DNA of 64,000 bases from Cyanomargarita calcarea GSE-NOS-MK-12-04C (GCA_019359595.1 JAHHGZ010000025.1:1-64000); one strand, 5' to 3'. Counted from the first letter of the stretch, positions 36,774 to 46,719 are shown. Notes: a model not told the origin generated them from the letters alone. Made by a program: numbers and translations.

Positions 36774-39458
36774 TCATGCAGCAAGGTCTAATTGTTGTTG
36801 GTTGAGATAAAAATAATGTCCTCGTTTATTCATCAATTCTTCGTGACTTCCACTTTCAATCAGCACACCACGATCTAACACCAAAATTACATCCGCATTC
36901 CGCACTGTTGAAAGACGATGGGCAATTACCAAAGCCGTTTTTCCTTGCAGAATCTTATGCAAATTTTTCTGAATAATTCTTTCTGACTCTGCATCTAAAT
37001 GAGAAGTAGCTTCATCTAAAATCAACAAGCGGGGATTGCCTAATAAAGCACGAGCGATCGCTATCCGTTGTCGCTGTCCCCCAGATAGCATGGAACCACC
37101 TTCTCCTATCTGGGTTTCATAAGCCATAGGTAAGTTTTGAATAAACTCATCAGCACCGGAAGAATGTGCTGCTTCGATAATTTCTGCTTCATTTGCACCC
37201 GGATGTCCTAAACTGATATTCTCGCGAATAGTACCGCCAAATAAAAAACTATCTTGGTCAACTACACCAATCTGTTGACGTAAGGAGCGCAAAGAAATAT
37301 TAGTAATATCCTGTCTATCAATTAAAACTTTCCCATTACTAGGAGGATATAAACCCAAAACTAACTTGGAAATCGTTGTTTTACCCGAACCACTGCGTCC
37401 CACTAGAGCTACCATTTGCCCTGGTTGGACTGTGAAATTAATATTTTCTAAAATATTAACATCACTTTCTGGATGATAGCGAAATGTCACCCCCTCAAAG
37501 GAAATCTCACCTTGAATTGTTGCCAAAGATTGCCGTGCAGATAACTGTAAATCTTCTTCTGGCTCTGCATCCAATACATCATTAATTCGTTCTATCGCAA
37601 TCAATACTTCCTGCAACTCATTCCACAATACTGTTAATCTTTGAAACGGTCGAATAATATTAGCCAGCAACATATTAAATGCCACTAATTGACCAATAGT
37701 TAACTGGTTTTTAATTACCAAACTGGCTCCCAAACACAGTAAACTTGTCGTAACGATTGCTTCAATTGCGTTACTAAAAATTTGCAACCGATTGCTAATA
37801 ACTTGACCAGTAAATTTAGTTTTTATCTCTTTATTTAATAATTCCTCCCAATGCCAACGAACTGTCTGTTCTACCGCAGAGGATTTCAATGTTTGGATGC
37901 CAGAAAGAGCTTCAATTAGGTAACTACTTTCACCCGCAGAAGCAGTAAAAATTTCTCGGGAAATCTTTTGCAGAAAAGGTGTGGCAATTAACGCTAAAAA
38001 GAAAAAAGGTGGTATGATAGCTAGTGCTAACAATGCCATTGAAGAACTGTACCAAAACATCAATCCCAGATAAACAAATACAGTAAGTAAATCTAGCAAG
38101 ATTGATAGAGCCTCACCACTCAAAAAGCGTTGAATCTTGCGATTTTCCTGAATACGAGAAATAATATCCCCCACATAACGTGTCTCGAAAAAACTCAACG
38201 GTAGCCGCAGCGTATGGCGAATAAATGCCACAATCAAAGCTAAATCCACCTTATTTGCTGTATGGTCTAGGAGATATTGCCGCAGCCCAATTGTTGCGAC
38301 ACGAAACAGGCTAAACATCAACAATCCTAAACCCACAGTCACTAAGGTTAGCCCCGAACGCTGCACCACTACTCTGTCTAAAATTAACTGGGTAAATAAT
38401 GGGGTGATGAGTCCAAATATCTGGATAAAAATGGAAGCAACAAATACTTCCAACATCACCAACCCATGAGGCTTAATTAACTCAAAAAATTGCCATATCC
38501 CAGTTGTACTTTCTTTAACATCTTTAAATATTGGTGTCGGTTGCAGCAGCAGTGCATAACCAGTCCAATGTGTATTAAATTCTCGATGAGTCAGGGTAAT
38601 TTGACCAATAGCAGGGTCGGCAATAATTACCTGTTTTTTCGTAATTTCATACACAACAATGTAGTGCTTCCCCTTCCAGTGGGCAATTGCAGGTAATTGT
38701 TGTTTTGCCAATTGGTCAAGACTAGCTTTCACAGGTCGAGTAGTGAAGCCAATACTTTCCGCTGCTGCTGATAAACCCCGCAGGGAGGTACCATTACGGT
38801 CTACATTAGCGATATCCCGCAAACGGTTGATACTAAAACGTTTTCCCCAATAGCGAGACACCATGACCAAACAAGCTGCACCACAATCTGACGAACTCTG
38901 TTGGGCAAAAAACGGATAGCGTCGAATAAAGCGTTGCCATAAATACCCGACTCGATTGCTAGGGTTGGGGAAATAGGCCTTGCTAATTTTTTGCTGCGGT
39001 TTGGAGGGGGGAGGAGGTGAGGAGGGGGGGAGAGGAGGAGAAGATGCTAACAGGGTGCTACGCAATAAAGCTTGTGTCCGCAAATGTTCTCGAATTTCTG
39101 GATATTTAGCCATCAGTGGGGATATGGCATTCTCGGGAACAAAAGCCAACTGCAAATTTACTGAAGCTCTGGCTGTGTAAGGATGGAAGTCAGCTTGATT
39201 AAACAAGGTAAATTCGCCAAATGATTCTCCCACCTCTAGGGTGGCAATTAATTCAGCTGTTTGTTTGAGCAATCTCACCTTGCCAGCAACAGTAATATAA
39301 ATCCCTGCTTCAACATCACCCTGCCAGAATTTGCCTACTTTGGGCTTGAGAATTTTAACTTGTCCGAGACAATGCTCAAATTCCGCTTGCGAAAGAGAAT
39401 ACCCTAAAGCATTGTTTAGTTGTTGAAAAGACAACTGCTCGGATGGATTTTGCACCAT
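36774..39458 (-). CDS. C39-peptidase ABC exporter with cyclic-nucleotide-binding domain
   Basis: An 894-residue bacteriocin-type PCAT with an added sensor. Residues 1-130 form a cyclic-nucleotide-binding beta-roll (VGESFGEFTLFNQADFHPYT). A Pro-rich linker (138-155) leads to the C39 protease with catalytic Cys192 (SSSDCGAACLVM), His265 (WKGKHYIVVYE) and Asp281 (IIADPAIG). Six transmembrane helices follow, then an ATPase with GRSGSGKTT, LSGGQRQRIAIARALL and LLILDEATSHLDAES. It should cleave after Gly-Gly of the peptide at 33961 and export the mature part. The cNMP-like domain could link export to a cytoplasmic signal. Confidence 0.92.
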   Translation of the reverse strand: MVQNPSEQLSFQQLNNALGYSLSQAEFEHCLGQVKILKPKVGKFWQGDVEAGIYITVAGKVRLLKQTAELIATLEVGESFGEFTLFNQADFHPYTARASVNLQLAFVPENAISPLMAKYPEIREHLRTQALLRSTLLASSPPLPPSSPPPPSKPQQKISKAYFPNPSNRVGYLWQRFIRRYPFFAQQSSSDCGAACLVMVSRYWGKRFSINRLRDIANVDRNGTSLRGLSAAAESIGFTTRPVKASLDQLAKQQLPAIAHWKGKHYIVVYEITKKQVIIADPAIGQITLTHREFNTHWTGYALLLQPTPIFKDVKESTTGIWQFFELIKPHGLVMLEVFVASIFIQIFGLITPLFTQLILDRVVVQRSGLTLVTVGLGLLMFSLFRVATIGLRQYLLDHTANKVDLALIVAFIRHTLRLPLSFFETRYVGDIISRIQENRKIQRFLSGEALSILLDLLTVFVYLGLMFWYSSSMALLALAIIPPFFFLALIATPFLQKISREIFTASAGESSYLIEALSGIQTLKSSAVEQTVRWHWEELLNKEIKTKFTGQVISNRLQIFSNAIEAIVTTSLLCLGASLVIKNQLTIGQLVAFNMLLANIIRPFQRLTVLWNELQEVLIAIERINDVLDAEPEEDLQLSARQSLATIQGEISFEGVTFRYHPESDVNILENINFTVQPGQMVALVGRSGSGKTTISKLVLGLYPPSNGKVLIDRQDITNISLRSLRQQIGVVDQDSFLFGGTIRENISLGHPGANEAEIIEAAHSSGADEFIQNLPMAYETQIGEGGSMLSGGQRQRIAIARALLGNPRLLILDEATSHLDAESERIIQKNLHKILQGKTALVIAHRLSTVRNADVILVLDRGVLIESGSHEELMNKRGHYFYLNQQQLDLAA

Positions 39459-40006
39459 GAATGCCGCCTTAATCTCAACAATAATCTCGATTTGTTAAAA
39501 AGTTTTGGTAGCTGCCCTTAATATTTATATGTAGAAGCATTTTTGGAATTTTCCTATATATTTAGGAATAATTTAATATTTATCTAATTATTTTATTTCA
39601 TTGTAATAAATTAAATCTTAAGTATACAGCAAATTTCAACTTTGTGAGGTACAGAAATACCCCTCCCCAACCCTCCCCTTGCCAAGGGGAGGGGGTGTAC
39701 TTCATTTACTTGCAAAGTGCTGTATTTGCGCATTTAAATTAAAAAAATTATAAAAAAAACTTGGAAAGTATAAAGTAAAATTTGTACTACATAACCTTGT
39801 TTAGGTCGAGAAAAATTATGTTTATTTTACTCACTTTCCGGTCTAAAATTACCTATTTTCTCTTTAACCTCTAACCTTTGCGCACTTTGCGTCTTGGCGG
39901 TTAATTCACGAACATTTTTTGAATTTATAGTCTGCTGTCGGGCATATGTGTAAAATGAAAAAACTTGTGGTAATATATTTGGCACACGCAAGATTTCCGT
40001 GGCAAG
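39459..40006. other. Intergenic with MITE-like element
   Basis: ATACAGCA (39624-39631) and TGCTGTAT (39718-39725) bound a 102 bp element whose core is a CCCCTCCCC...GGGGAGGGG hairpin. No gene is seen; the rest is AT-rich promoter space for the exporter operon on the minus strand. Confidence 0.6.
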
Positions 40007-40582
40007 ATGAGCAATAATTCTGGGCACTCACACCACATTTTGGTACAATCTCATCATCCAATAAAGTTGGATTTAAAACTGCAACAAAAACAACAAAAAG
40101 AGTCCACATTTTACTACTTTGCATATGGCTCCTGTATGTGCCCGGTGGATTTAAAGCGATCGCTTGGTGAGAATACTTACTCTTATGTCATCGGCCCTGC
40201 AACGCTTAATGGTTATCGACTCGGGTTTTATCGCTATTCTAAAACTCGCAAATGTGGCGTTTTGGATATGGTAGAAGACACTACAAAAAGCGTGATTGGT
40301 GTACTATATAAACTGCCGATGCGACTGAGCGATCGCCTAGATAAGCGCGAAGATGTCCCACATGGTGGTTATCGTCACGAAATCGTTGATATTGACACCC
40401 AAGGTAAGGTGTATAAAGCCGTTCGTACTTACGTTGTAGTCAACAAGTTATTAGAAGAAGCCGCACCCAACGACTGGTACTTTAATCTAGTTCTACGGGG
40501 TGCTGTTACTTGCGGCTTACCTGAAGAATATTGCTGGAATTTGTTTAACCATATGCACCAATTGCAACAGCGTCAAAACTAG
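40007..40582 (+). CDS. Gamma-glutamylcyclotransferase-fold protein
   Basis: A 191-residue AIG2/GGCT-like protein. FYYFAYGSCMCPVDLKRSLG carries the Y-G-S substrate-binding loop; LNGYRLGFYRYSKTRKCGVL, KSVIGVLYKLPMRLSDRLDK and the acidic catalytic-type Glu in LDKREDVPHGGYRHE follow. It probably acts on gamma-glutamyl amines or glutathione-derived dipeptides. The N-terminal 35 residues are His/Gln-rich and poorly conserved in kind. It is tail-to-tail with the CHAT-CHASE2 gene. Confidence 0.8.
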   Translation: MSNNSGHSHHILVQSHHPIKLDLKLQQKQQKESTFYYFAYGSCMCPVDLKRSLGENTYSYVIGPATLNGYRLGFYRYSKTRKCGVLDMVEDTTKSVIGVLYKLPMRLSDRLDKREDVPHGGYRHEIVDIDTQGKVYKAVRTYVVVNKLLEEAAPNDWYFNLVLRGAVTCGLPEEYCWNLFNHMHQLQQRQN

Positions 40583-40634
40583 ACAAGAGAGCAAAAGTTA
40601 GATGTACCGTTTGACAAAATAGTAGGGATGATAT

Positions 40635-43055
40635 CTATTTTTTTCTCCTTGTTGCGGGTAAAACGTAAGCGAAGAAGACTGATGAGGGCAAAAGCCAGGG
40701 AAGTAAAACTGCCGCAGATATATAAAGCTGCAAACCAACAATGCCGTAGATGATGACTGCACCCAATGAACTCGCAATAATTTGCAGACGCAGAGTATGA
40801 CTGAAATTAGACTTACGTTTGATTGCCAATACCGCAATTTTACTGATAATGACCGCAACCCCAATCATCCAGATGTCGGGAATCGGAATCAGAAAACGCC
40901 GCGTTAGGAAATGGTGAGTCATGTATGCTAGAAATTCACCTCCAGTCATGTAAGGTTGCTGCGTCCAATATTTTGTGGCAGAAGTCGCAGGTGAGCGGTC
41001 TGGCTGACCTGCTGCAATTCCCAAGCGTTCGTCGCTTCCCGCTGCAATCAAGACAACCTGTTTAGAAATTAAGGGAAATTTGTTGATATCTGGATTTTCG
41101 ATCAATTTCCATGCCGAAATCTTTGTATACACTTGATTGGGAGGAATAGAAAAATCAACTAGAGGCTGCAACCCCCAGAAGTCACGCAACTCCAACAGTT
41201 TCGCTAAATTGCCTATTTTGGGGTGCTTTTGTTCAATAACATCAAGCAGTTCAGCACGTAAATTTCTTGTCCGATTAGTGTGTGGTGTGGGCAGTTCAGT
41301 CATTTCCTGCTTTGCCGTTTGCACGAGAGACATTAAATATGAGATCGGGCAAGTTTTACGACAATCTTTTTTAGTAGAAGGTAGTTCTACAAAGTATTGG
41401 TCAGTATCGGTATATCCTTGCAAAGTCCAATTCCACTTAGTAATCCCGATCGCTTCATTTGCGCCCAATTCTCGGTTGGGTTCAAGAATTGCGCCAAAAA
41501 TTAGCCACATCTTTGCATCCACGGCACGTTGCACTGCTATCCCTAAATCTTTATCCCCAGATGGAGGGTCTTCCTGTGGTGTATCAAAAATAAAGTCCAA
41601 GCCCACGACGGAAGCATTTAACTTTCTCGTACTATCAACCAATTTGGCAATGTAGCTCCGGTTCATTGGTAGCACTTGAGAATTAGGAAGTCCGAAGCGG
41701 GAAATCGATTCGGCATCAATTTCTACCAGTGCAACTGGGGGGGCTTCCTCCGACGAGACTTGGGCGGTGGCATTGCGGTAAGCTGACTGAGCAAACATTC
41801 GCGCATCCAGCAGTAGTTCTTGAACTGGGGGAAGTACGCTCAGGGTGAGACTTGTTGCGAGGGCGATCGCTTCAATGTAAGTTGGTAAACTTTGGCGCAA
41901 ATGCTGTTTCCACCGAAAGGGAGAGATGCGAAATAATTTCGCTTCTGGATGGCAAAATAGAGAAGGAACCAAGTAGGATGAGGGGTAAGTGTGGCTTTTG
42001 TCCATGCGGAGAAATTGCCGCGCTCCCATCAGCGACTCATAGACATCAAGGTGTTTCCCCAAACCTTGTAAAAATCTTACCAAAAATTCCTGAGCGACAC
42101 GGTTGTGAATTGGTTCGCGCATCACCACAACTTGACTGAAACCCAAGTCAATCAAAGCATCCGCGATACTCAATCCGCTGCATGAGTTAAAAATTGCCAC
42201 TTGCAGCCCCCGTTTTTTTGCTGCACTCAATTGGGTAGCAATTTCGCTGATAGAAATCGATACACCGGGTGCAATCCCCAACTCACCCCCCGTCATATCT
42301 GTTTCGTTACTATGTCCGGCAAAAAACAGCACATCCCAGCCTTGCTCATCATTAATCGCATCGGTAATTTGCTGAATAACTTGACTGGGTGTTTGCTCCG
42401 GTTGCCAACCGACAAATTTAACCTCTGCAATCCGAATCAGCGACTGTACCGCTTCTCGATCTTCCTGAAAATTTAACCCAGTATCATCACCCAAAATAGC
42501 CAGGATGCGAGCGCGTTGCTGTGGAATTTCCTTTGCAGAATTTGCGATATTAGCCCCAATATTTAACGGAGCGCGAATTAGTTGAATTGCCCCAATAGTC
42601 GCAAATTCAGTTCCAATTTCCCACGCTTCCCACGGGAAACGGTCTAACTCAACCGGCGCACAGGTGAGAAAAACTTTTACAACCTCAGTTCTTTCTGGCT
42701 TCGCTTTTACAAGTTCCTGACTTGCCTGAGCAATTTGAGCGCGGATTTCATATAATTCAGCACTACGCAACCAGCGGTGAAACTCAAACATCAACTTAGT
42801 TTCCGCTTTCACAAGTTCCGCATGCCAGTCTACGGTTATACTTGCAACCCCCCCACCAAGCGTCCGTCCCCGCATCTGTTCGGACTGATAAAAGTTGAGA
42901 TATGCCCGTCGCCACTCTTGATAAAGAGGAGTCAAAGCGCTGGGATAATTAACCTGTGCGGTCAATCTTTGTCCTTGTCCCCAAGACAAATAGAACAAAC
43001 AGATTTGCTCTATCTTCTGAACTTTTAAATCAAAAACATGAGAATTAAACTTCAT
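40635..43055 (-). CDS. CHAT caspase-like protease with CHASE2 sensor
   Basis: An 806-residue membrane protein. The CHAT domain (about 120-375) has an intact catalytic dyad: His248 in VLFFAGHSNE and Cys292 in VAIFNSCSGLSIADAL. A hydrophobic segment (IEAIALATSLTLSVLPPV, about 394-411) leads to a CHASE2 domain (about 430-690; PPVALVEIDAESISRFGLP, NASVVGLDFIFDT), expected outside the membrane, then two or three C-terminal helices. It should sense an extracytoplasmic signal and cleave a cytoplasmic target. Upstream on the same strand are a DUF1822 protein and a sigma-like factor, candidates for substrate and effector (inference). Confidence 0.85.
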   Translation of the reverse strand: MKFNSHVFDLKVQKIEQICLFYLSWGQGQRLTAQVNYPSALTPLYQEWRRAYLNFYQSEQMRGRTLGGGVASITVDWHAELVKAETKLMFEFHRWLRSAELYEIRAQIAQASQELVKAKPERTEVVKVFLTCAPVELDRFPWEAWEIGTEFATIGAIQLIRAPLNIGANIANSAKEIPQQRARILAILGDDTGLNFQEDREAVQSLIRIAEVKFVGWQPEQTPSQVIQQITDAINDEQGWDVLFFAGHSNETDMTGGELGIAPGVSISISEIATQLSAAKKRGLQVAIFNSCSGLSIADALIDLGFSQVVVMREPIHNRVAQEFLVRFLQGLGKHLDVYESLMGARQFLRMDKSHTYPSSYLVPSLFCHPEAKLFRISPFRWKQHLRQSLPTYIEAIALATSLTLSVLPPVQELLLDARMFAQSAYRNATAQVSSEEAPPVALVEIDAESISRFGLPNSQVLPMNRSYIAKLVDSTRKLNASVVGLDFIFDTPQEDPPSGDKDLGIAVQRAVDAKMWLIFGAILEPNRELGANEAIGITKWNWTLQGYTDTDQYFVELPSTKKDCRKTCPISYLMSLVQTAKQEMTELPTPHTNRTRNLRAELLDVIEQKHPKIGNLAKLLELRDFWGLQPLVDFSIPPNQVYTKISAWKLIENPDINKFPLISKQVVLIAAGSDERLGIAAGQPDRSPATSATKYWTQQPYMTGGEFLAYMTHHFLTRRFLIPIPDIWMIGVAVIISKIAVLAIKRKSNFSHTLRLQIIASSLGAVIIYGIVGLQLYISAAVLLPWLLPSSVFFAYVLPATRRKK

Positions 43056-43396
43056 AAATTAATTCTAAAAAAATATTAAACAGCACTTACGAAAAACCCT
43101 CTAAAAACTCCTTTTTTTTCTTTGCGTCCTACCGAGGCGGAAGCCGCTTCGCGTCTATCGCGTCTGAGCGGTTAATTTTTTCATAATTTTCTTCCCGTCA
43201 CAAGAATATTTATTTAATTAACCGCGTAGACAGAGCCAGCCGTTTCGGCTTAGACACGAAGATACGAAGGGAGTAGTTTTAATAAATATTTTTTTGTCAA
43301 TGTGTTTTTAAATGAACCGCCATAGGCGCTGTACGCCTTCCGTCTCGGTAGACGCCAAGAACGCCAAGAAAAGAGCGCCAAAAAGTTTTACAATTC
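43056..43396. repeat. Cluster of small dispersed repeats
   Basis: Several palindromic units of the GAGGCGGAAGCCGCTTCGCG and GTAGACGCCAAGAACGCCAAG kinds, common between Nostoc genes, lie between the DUF1822 and CHAT genes. They enlarge an otherwise operon-like spacing. Confidence 0.6.
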
Positions 43397-44674
43397 TTAT
43401 AATTCCAAACCAAAAGGCGGAATCTCAAAAACAGTCTCATTATCAACAGTCACTGTCACCCAGAACCGCTCATTTATATTGCCAATAACCTGAGCGTAAA
43501 GTATCCCCTGACTCGTATCTTCCAGCAGCTGCTCGAATAATGATTGTGTTTCATCGCGCACTTTCAATGTAATAGTTTTTGGCATTTCAGCTTGTGCCTG
43601 GGGTTCCAAGGCAACCAATAACATCCATTCTGAATTATCGGATGTTTCCGATAACACCCATGTAATTGCGTACAGCCGCACACTACCTTCTTCGCTCTCC
43701 AAGTCGCGGAAAGCACCCCGTGCCGCTGCGGGGATGTGAATTTGCTGCTGTTCTAATCCCGAGCGAATCTGGTCAAAATCCCCCCGCAATGAGCGCAATC
43801 CTGATAACACTGGTAAGGGCATCAGCATCCAACCTAATTCTTGAGCCGCTGTATCAATTTGATTTTGCAACCACAAACCGACGTTGATTAGGGGTTGCAC
43901 GGGTGAGGTAGTCGCTCTTTTGTAGACCCAATTAACCAAGTCTGAGTTGCTCATTAGGGTTGTAGCTTCTTTGACTGTCAGCAATTTCCAAAGATGTTTG
44001 CTTTGGAGTTGAGATTCTAGCTTTGCCAGTTTTTGCCGCAGCGCTACTGTATCAATCTCTGCTGTGGGTATAATTGCAGGCAGTTTAATTGCGTCTGCTT
44101 CTAAACAACGGAGATTGAGCAGTAGGGCATCAGGATCTGGGTTAAACCAAGTTTGAGGTAATGTATATGTCCAATCTTCATCTACCTGAAGTCTTGCTGT
44201 TTGTTGATAGCTTTGGTACTGCTTGTAGTTCATAAAACCCGATACCGCAACCTGTCCCTGTTCCTCCTCAACCTGCATCAACACGTAAAAATGAGCGGCA
44301 AAATCGGGGATGTCTAAAGCAAAGAAAGGGACGCTATGTTGGTTGGTTAAACTGCTCGCAGTTATCAGGCAAATTTTGAAGTCACCAATGTGGATGTTAC
44401 ACGCTGCTGCCATCAAATTTGCGTATGCGGGTTGCCAAATTGATGCCGAGTCACTAAGTAAGCGCAAATCGGGAGCGCGTTCTTGAAGCCATTGCTCAAA
44501 TCCCAAAGCTGCCAAAGCACAAAGGTAAACTTGCCAGCGTTGTTCTGACTGGTGTATCGATTGACTCAGACCCACAGCTTGTTGGAAATGCCCCGGTAAT
44601 AGTCGGGAGTGGGTTTGGTTGAGAGACTGCCAATCAATCAATGTGAACTCTGTAATGGGTGGAGGTTGATTCAT
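43397..44674 (-). CDS. DUF1822 family protein
   Basis: A 425-residue protein. Typical sections are QRWQVYLCALAALGFEQWLQ, ASIWQPAYANLMAAACNIHI, VSGFMNYKQYQSYQQ and NPDPDALLLNLRCLEADAI, with a C-terminal beta-rich part (DESETQSLFEQLL-like, WVTVTVDNETVFEIPPFGLE). The family is cyanobacterial and of unknown function. The gene follows the sigma-like gene after 44 bases on the same strand and probably shares its mRNA. With a CHAT protease downstream it is a candidate scaffold, inhibitor or protease substrate. Confidence 0.75.
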   Translation of the reverse strand: MNQPPPITEFTLIDWQSLNQTHSRLLPGHFQQAVGLSQSIHQSEQRWQVYLCALAALGFEQWLQERAPDLRLLSDSASIWQPAYANLMAAACNIHIGDFKICLITASSLTNQHSVPFFALDIPDFAAHFYVLMQVEEEQGQVAVSGFMNYKQYQSYQQTARLQVDEDWTYTLPQTWFNPDPDALLLNLRCLEADAIKLPAIIPTAEIDTVALRQKLAKLESQLQSKHLWKLLTVKEATTLMSNSDLVNWVYKRATTSPVQPLINVGLWLQNQIDTAAQELGWMLMPLPVLSGLRSLRGDFDQIRSGLEQQQIHIPAAARGAFRDLESEEGSVRLYAITWVLSETSDNSEWMLLVALEPQAQAEMPKTITLKVRDETQSLFEQLLEDTSQGILYAQVIGNINERFWVTVTVDNETVFEIPPFGLEL

Positions 44675-44718
44675 AGGGGATTTTGGATTTTTAACCGCAG
44701 ATGAACGCGGATTTTTTT

Positions 44719-46131
44719 CTATTCTCTGCTTTGGAGATAATGGCAGATACGACGGGCTAATAGACTGCGTAGGGGTTGATTGCGAGTTGGATTTTTGACT
44801 TCCGATTCTGCTTCTTGGATAATCTCGGAAATCTGTTCATCCAAAATCGATTCCACCTGCTGGTCTAAATGTTGCAAGCGTTCGGAGTTGGCAAAGTGTT
44901 TGGCGAGGTCGAGAACGCGATCGCGCAAAATCACTAACAATTTTTGGCGAATATCGGCACGCAATTCATTAAGTTTTAATAAGCGGGTGACTTCGTATTG
45001 TTTTTTTAAACCAATTTGTGGTGCGATTTGGCTCATCGATTCACCTTGACAATGAAAAAGATGTAAGCCAGTTATAAAATTTTCGACAGGAAAGCCCTTA
45101 TGTTGCAGTTTTTTGATAAAATCATCAACAATTTGGGAAATAGCTTGGTCTAAACTTTCGAGAAATTGATTTTGATATAAATTAATAAATTCATTTTGTT
45201 CTTCGTCGTCGTTTTGAGTAATTTGCGATCGCTCCACAATTGGTTGAACCTCAGCCTGGTCGAAAGAAACTGAGGAAACATAACCACCTTGGGCTGCAAT
45301 TCGATATCGTCTCAATTTGGCGGCGACCGCATTCAATTGGCTAAGTACTGCCTCGGGGCTAAGTTTCCTACCAGTCTGGCTTTGCAGGTCGTCAGCAATG
45401 CGAGTTAACTGTTCAGATGTTGGGGGCTGACAGGGTAGAGTCCCTGCTGTGAGTCGTTGTTCCATGCGGTCTTCTCGATAAACTGCGTGGTAACTTGCCA
45501 GTAGTCCGCAGGTTTGCTGAATTTCAAAGGTTGTTGAACTATACATATCAGAGAGAATTCGCTTTACTTCCTTGGCGTTTGTGTCATTTAAAAGTGCCCA
45601 GTCGCTAATCAGAAAAACGCCATGTTGGAGTAGAAAGCGTCTGAGTTCTAGATGTTGTTTCACATAGCGACTTACCCATGTATTGAGCGACCCTTTGCTG
45701 GGATCGAATGTTTTCAATACAGTAGTCGCTAAGGACTGATAGGAACTGTCCGGAGTTACCTTCGATGTGCTTTTTTGCTGGGTTCGTGTTGCCTTTACTA
45801 CTTCATCATCCAACACAAACGGCAACAAATCCTCACAAGTAAAACCGTTGCAACTGCCAAACTTCGTTCCCAAATTAAAGCAAACTTGATAGATTTGGTG
45901 AGAAATGTAGCAACGAAGACAAATTTCAGCTAAGTAGGATTCATCAGTGTCGGTTTCTCCACTCAAGCGCATTTGTTGCCAAAGTTGTCGCACAATTGTT
46001 GTATCAGCAACCTCAGCATTCTGCGTAAATGACGAATAAAAATAAGTTTGAGCAGGCAAAATTACTTCAACCAGGCGCTTACTAGCAGAATCTAACTTGA
46101 CAAATTCCCAGTACTTTGATACTACTATCAC
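44719..46131 (-). CDS. Sigma-70-like protein of the CHAT-CHASE2 module
   Basis: A 470-residue protein. The middle part (about 135-215) contains LATTVLKTFDPSKGSLNTWV followed by SRYVKQHLELRRFLLQHGVF, reminiscent of sigma region 2. The C-terminal third has FHCQGESMSQIAPQIGLKKQ then YEVTRLLKLNELRADIRQKL, a helix-turn-helix like sigma region 4. Between them are helices and an acidic, low-complexity segment. The resemblance is partial and DNA binding is unproven. It is the first gene of the module, 44 bases before DUF1822. An alternative is a general DNA-binding regulator that only mimics sigma. Confidence 0.6.
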   Translation of the reverse strand: MIVVSKYWEFVKLDSASKRLVEVILPAQTYFYSSFTQNAEVADTTIVRQLWQQMRLSGETDTDESYLAEICLRCYISHQIYQVCFNLGTKFGSCNGFTCEDLLPFVLDDEVVKATRTQQKSTSKVTPDSSYQSLATTVLKTFDPSKGSLNTWVSRYVKQHLELRRFLLQHGVFLISDWALLNDTNAKEVKRILSDMYSSTTFEIQQTCGLLASYHAVYREDRMEQRLTAGTLPCQPPTSEQLTRIADDLQSQTGRKLSPEAVLSQLNAVAAKLRRYRIAAQGGYVSSVSFDQAEVQPIVERSQITQNDDEEQNEFINLYQNQFLESLDQAISQIVDDFIKKLQHKGFPVENFITGLHLFHCQGESMSQIAPQIGLKKQYEVTRLLKLNELRADIRQKLLVILRDRVLDLAKHFANSERLQHLDQQVESILDEQISEIIQEAESEVKNPTRNQPLRSLLARRICHYLQSRE

Positions 46132-46314
46132 AGTATTATTACTTACTCAAAGCTAATTAATTATAATTTTTTCACCTCCTTGAAGTAAAAGCAATTAGTT
46201 GGTGCAAACTAATTCCTTAATATTGTTTGCGCTTTGTTATTTTTTTCTATTTCTGGCGTTGGGCAACTCATGCAAAAATGTGGGAGAGTAACCTAAAATT
46301 CACCATTGCCTACC

Positions 46315-46719
46315 GTGTCAGCGAAAGACCTTTTCCACGATTAGGCAAAAACAGCCTTAAAAAAGGATGGCTAGACGATTACTGACGATCCATTATATTT
46401 AAGATTGGGAGACGACCAGTTGCACATTGACTTAGGCGCAGAACGAATTATTATAGCTGAACGCGCACAGGAGAAGATAGCGGTAGAAGTTAAAAGCTTC
46501 CTTGCACCTTCCGCGATCGGGGAGTTTCATACTGCGTTGGGACAGTTTCTTAACTATCGAGCAGTATTACAGTTGCAACAGCCCAACCGTTTGTTGTATT
46601 TGGCTGTAACATCAGAAATATACCAGAGTTTTTTTCCAAGAGACTAACCTCAGTTAAGCATTCAGACTTACAAACTAAAATTAATCGTCTTCAACCCAGT
46701 AGCCGAGGTGATTGTATGG
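46315..46719 (+). pseudogene. xisH: xisH pseudogene with three in-frame stops
   Basis: One continuous reading frame reads KDLFHD, TAG, KTALKKDG, TAG, TITDDPLYLRLGDDQLHIDL, EKIAVEVKSFL, FHTALGQFLNYRAVL, FFPRD, TAA, LKLIVFNP and VIVW. This is XisH, the fdxN-element excision controlling factor with an endonuclease-like core, broken by stops at 46342, 46372 and 46645. No indel is needed, so decay is by point mutation. The usual xisI partner is absent. Confidence 0.85.

Noticed and set aside
36774-39458. Reading the exporter as HetC of heterocyst development
   Set aside because: The domain types are related, but the protein is linked to an HlyD adaptor, a PPIase and a precursor peptide, and hetP is not nearby; a bacteriocin-type exporter fits better.
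41137-42476. Plus-strand ORFs of 91-172 codons within the CHAT-CHASE2 gene
   Set aside because: They are antisense to a strongly supported gene and show no domain features.
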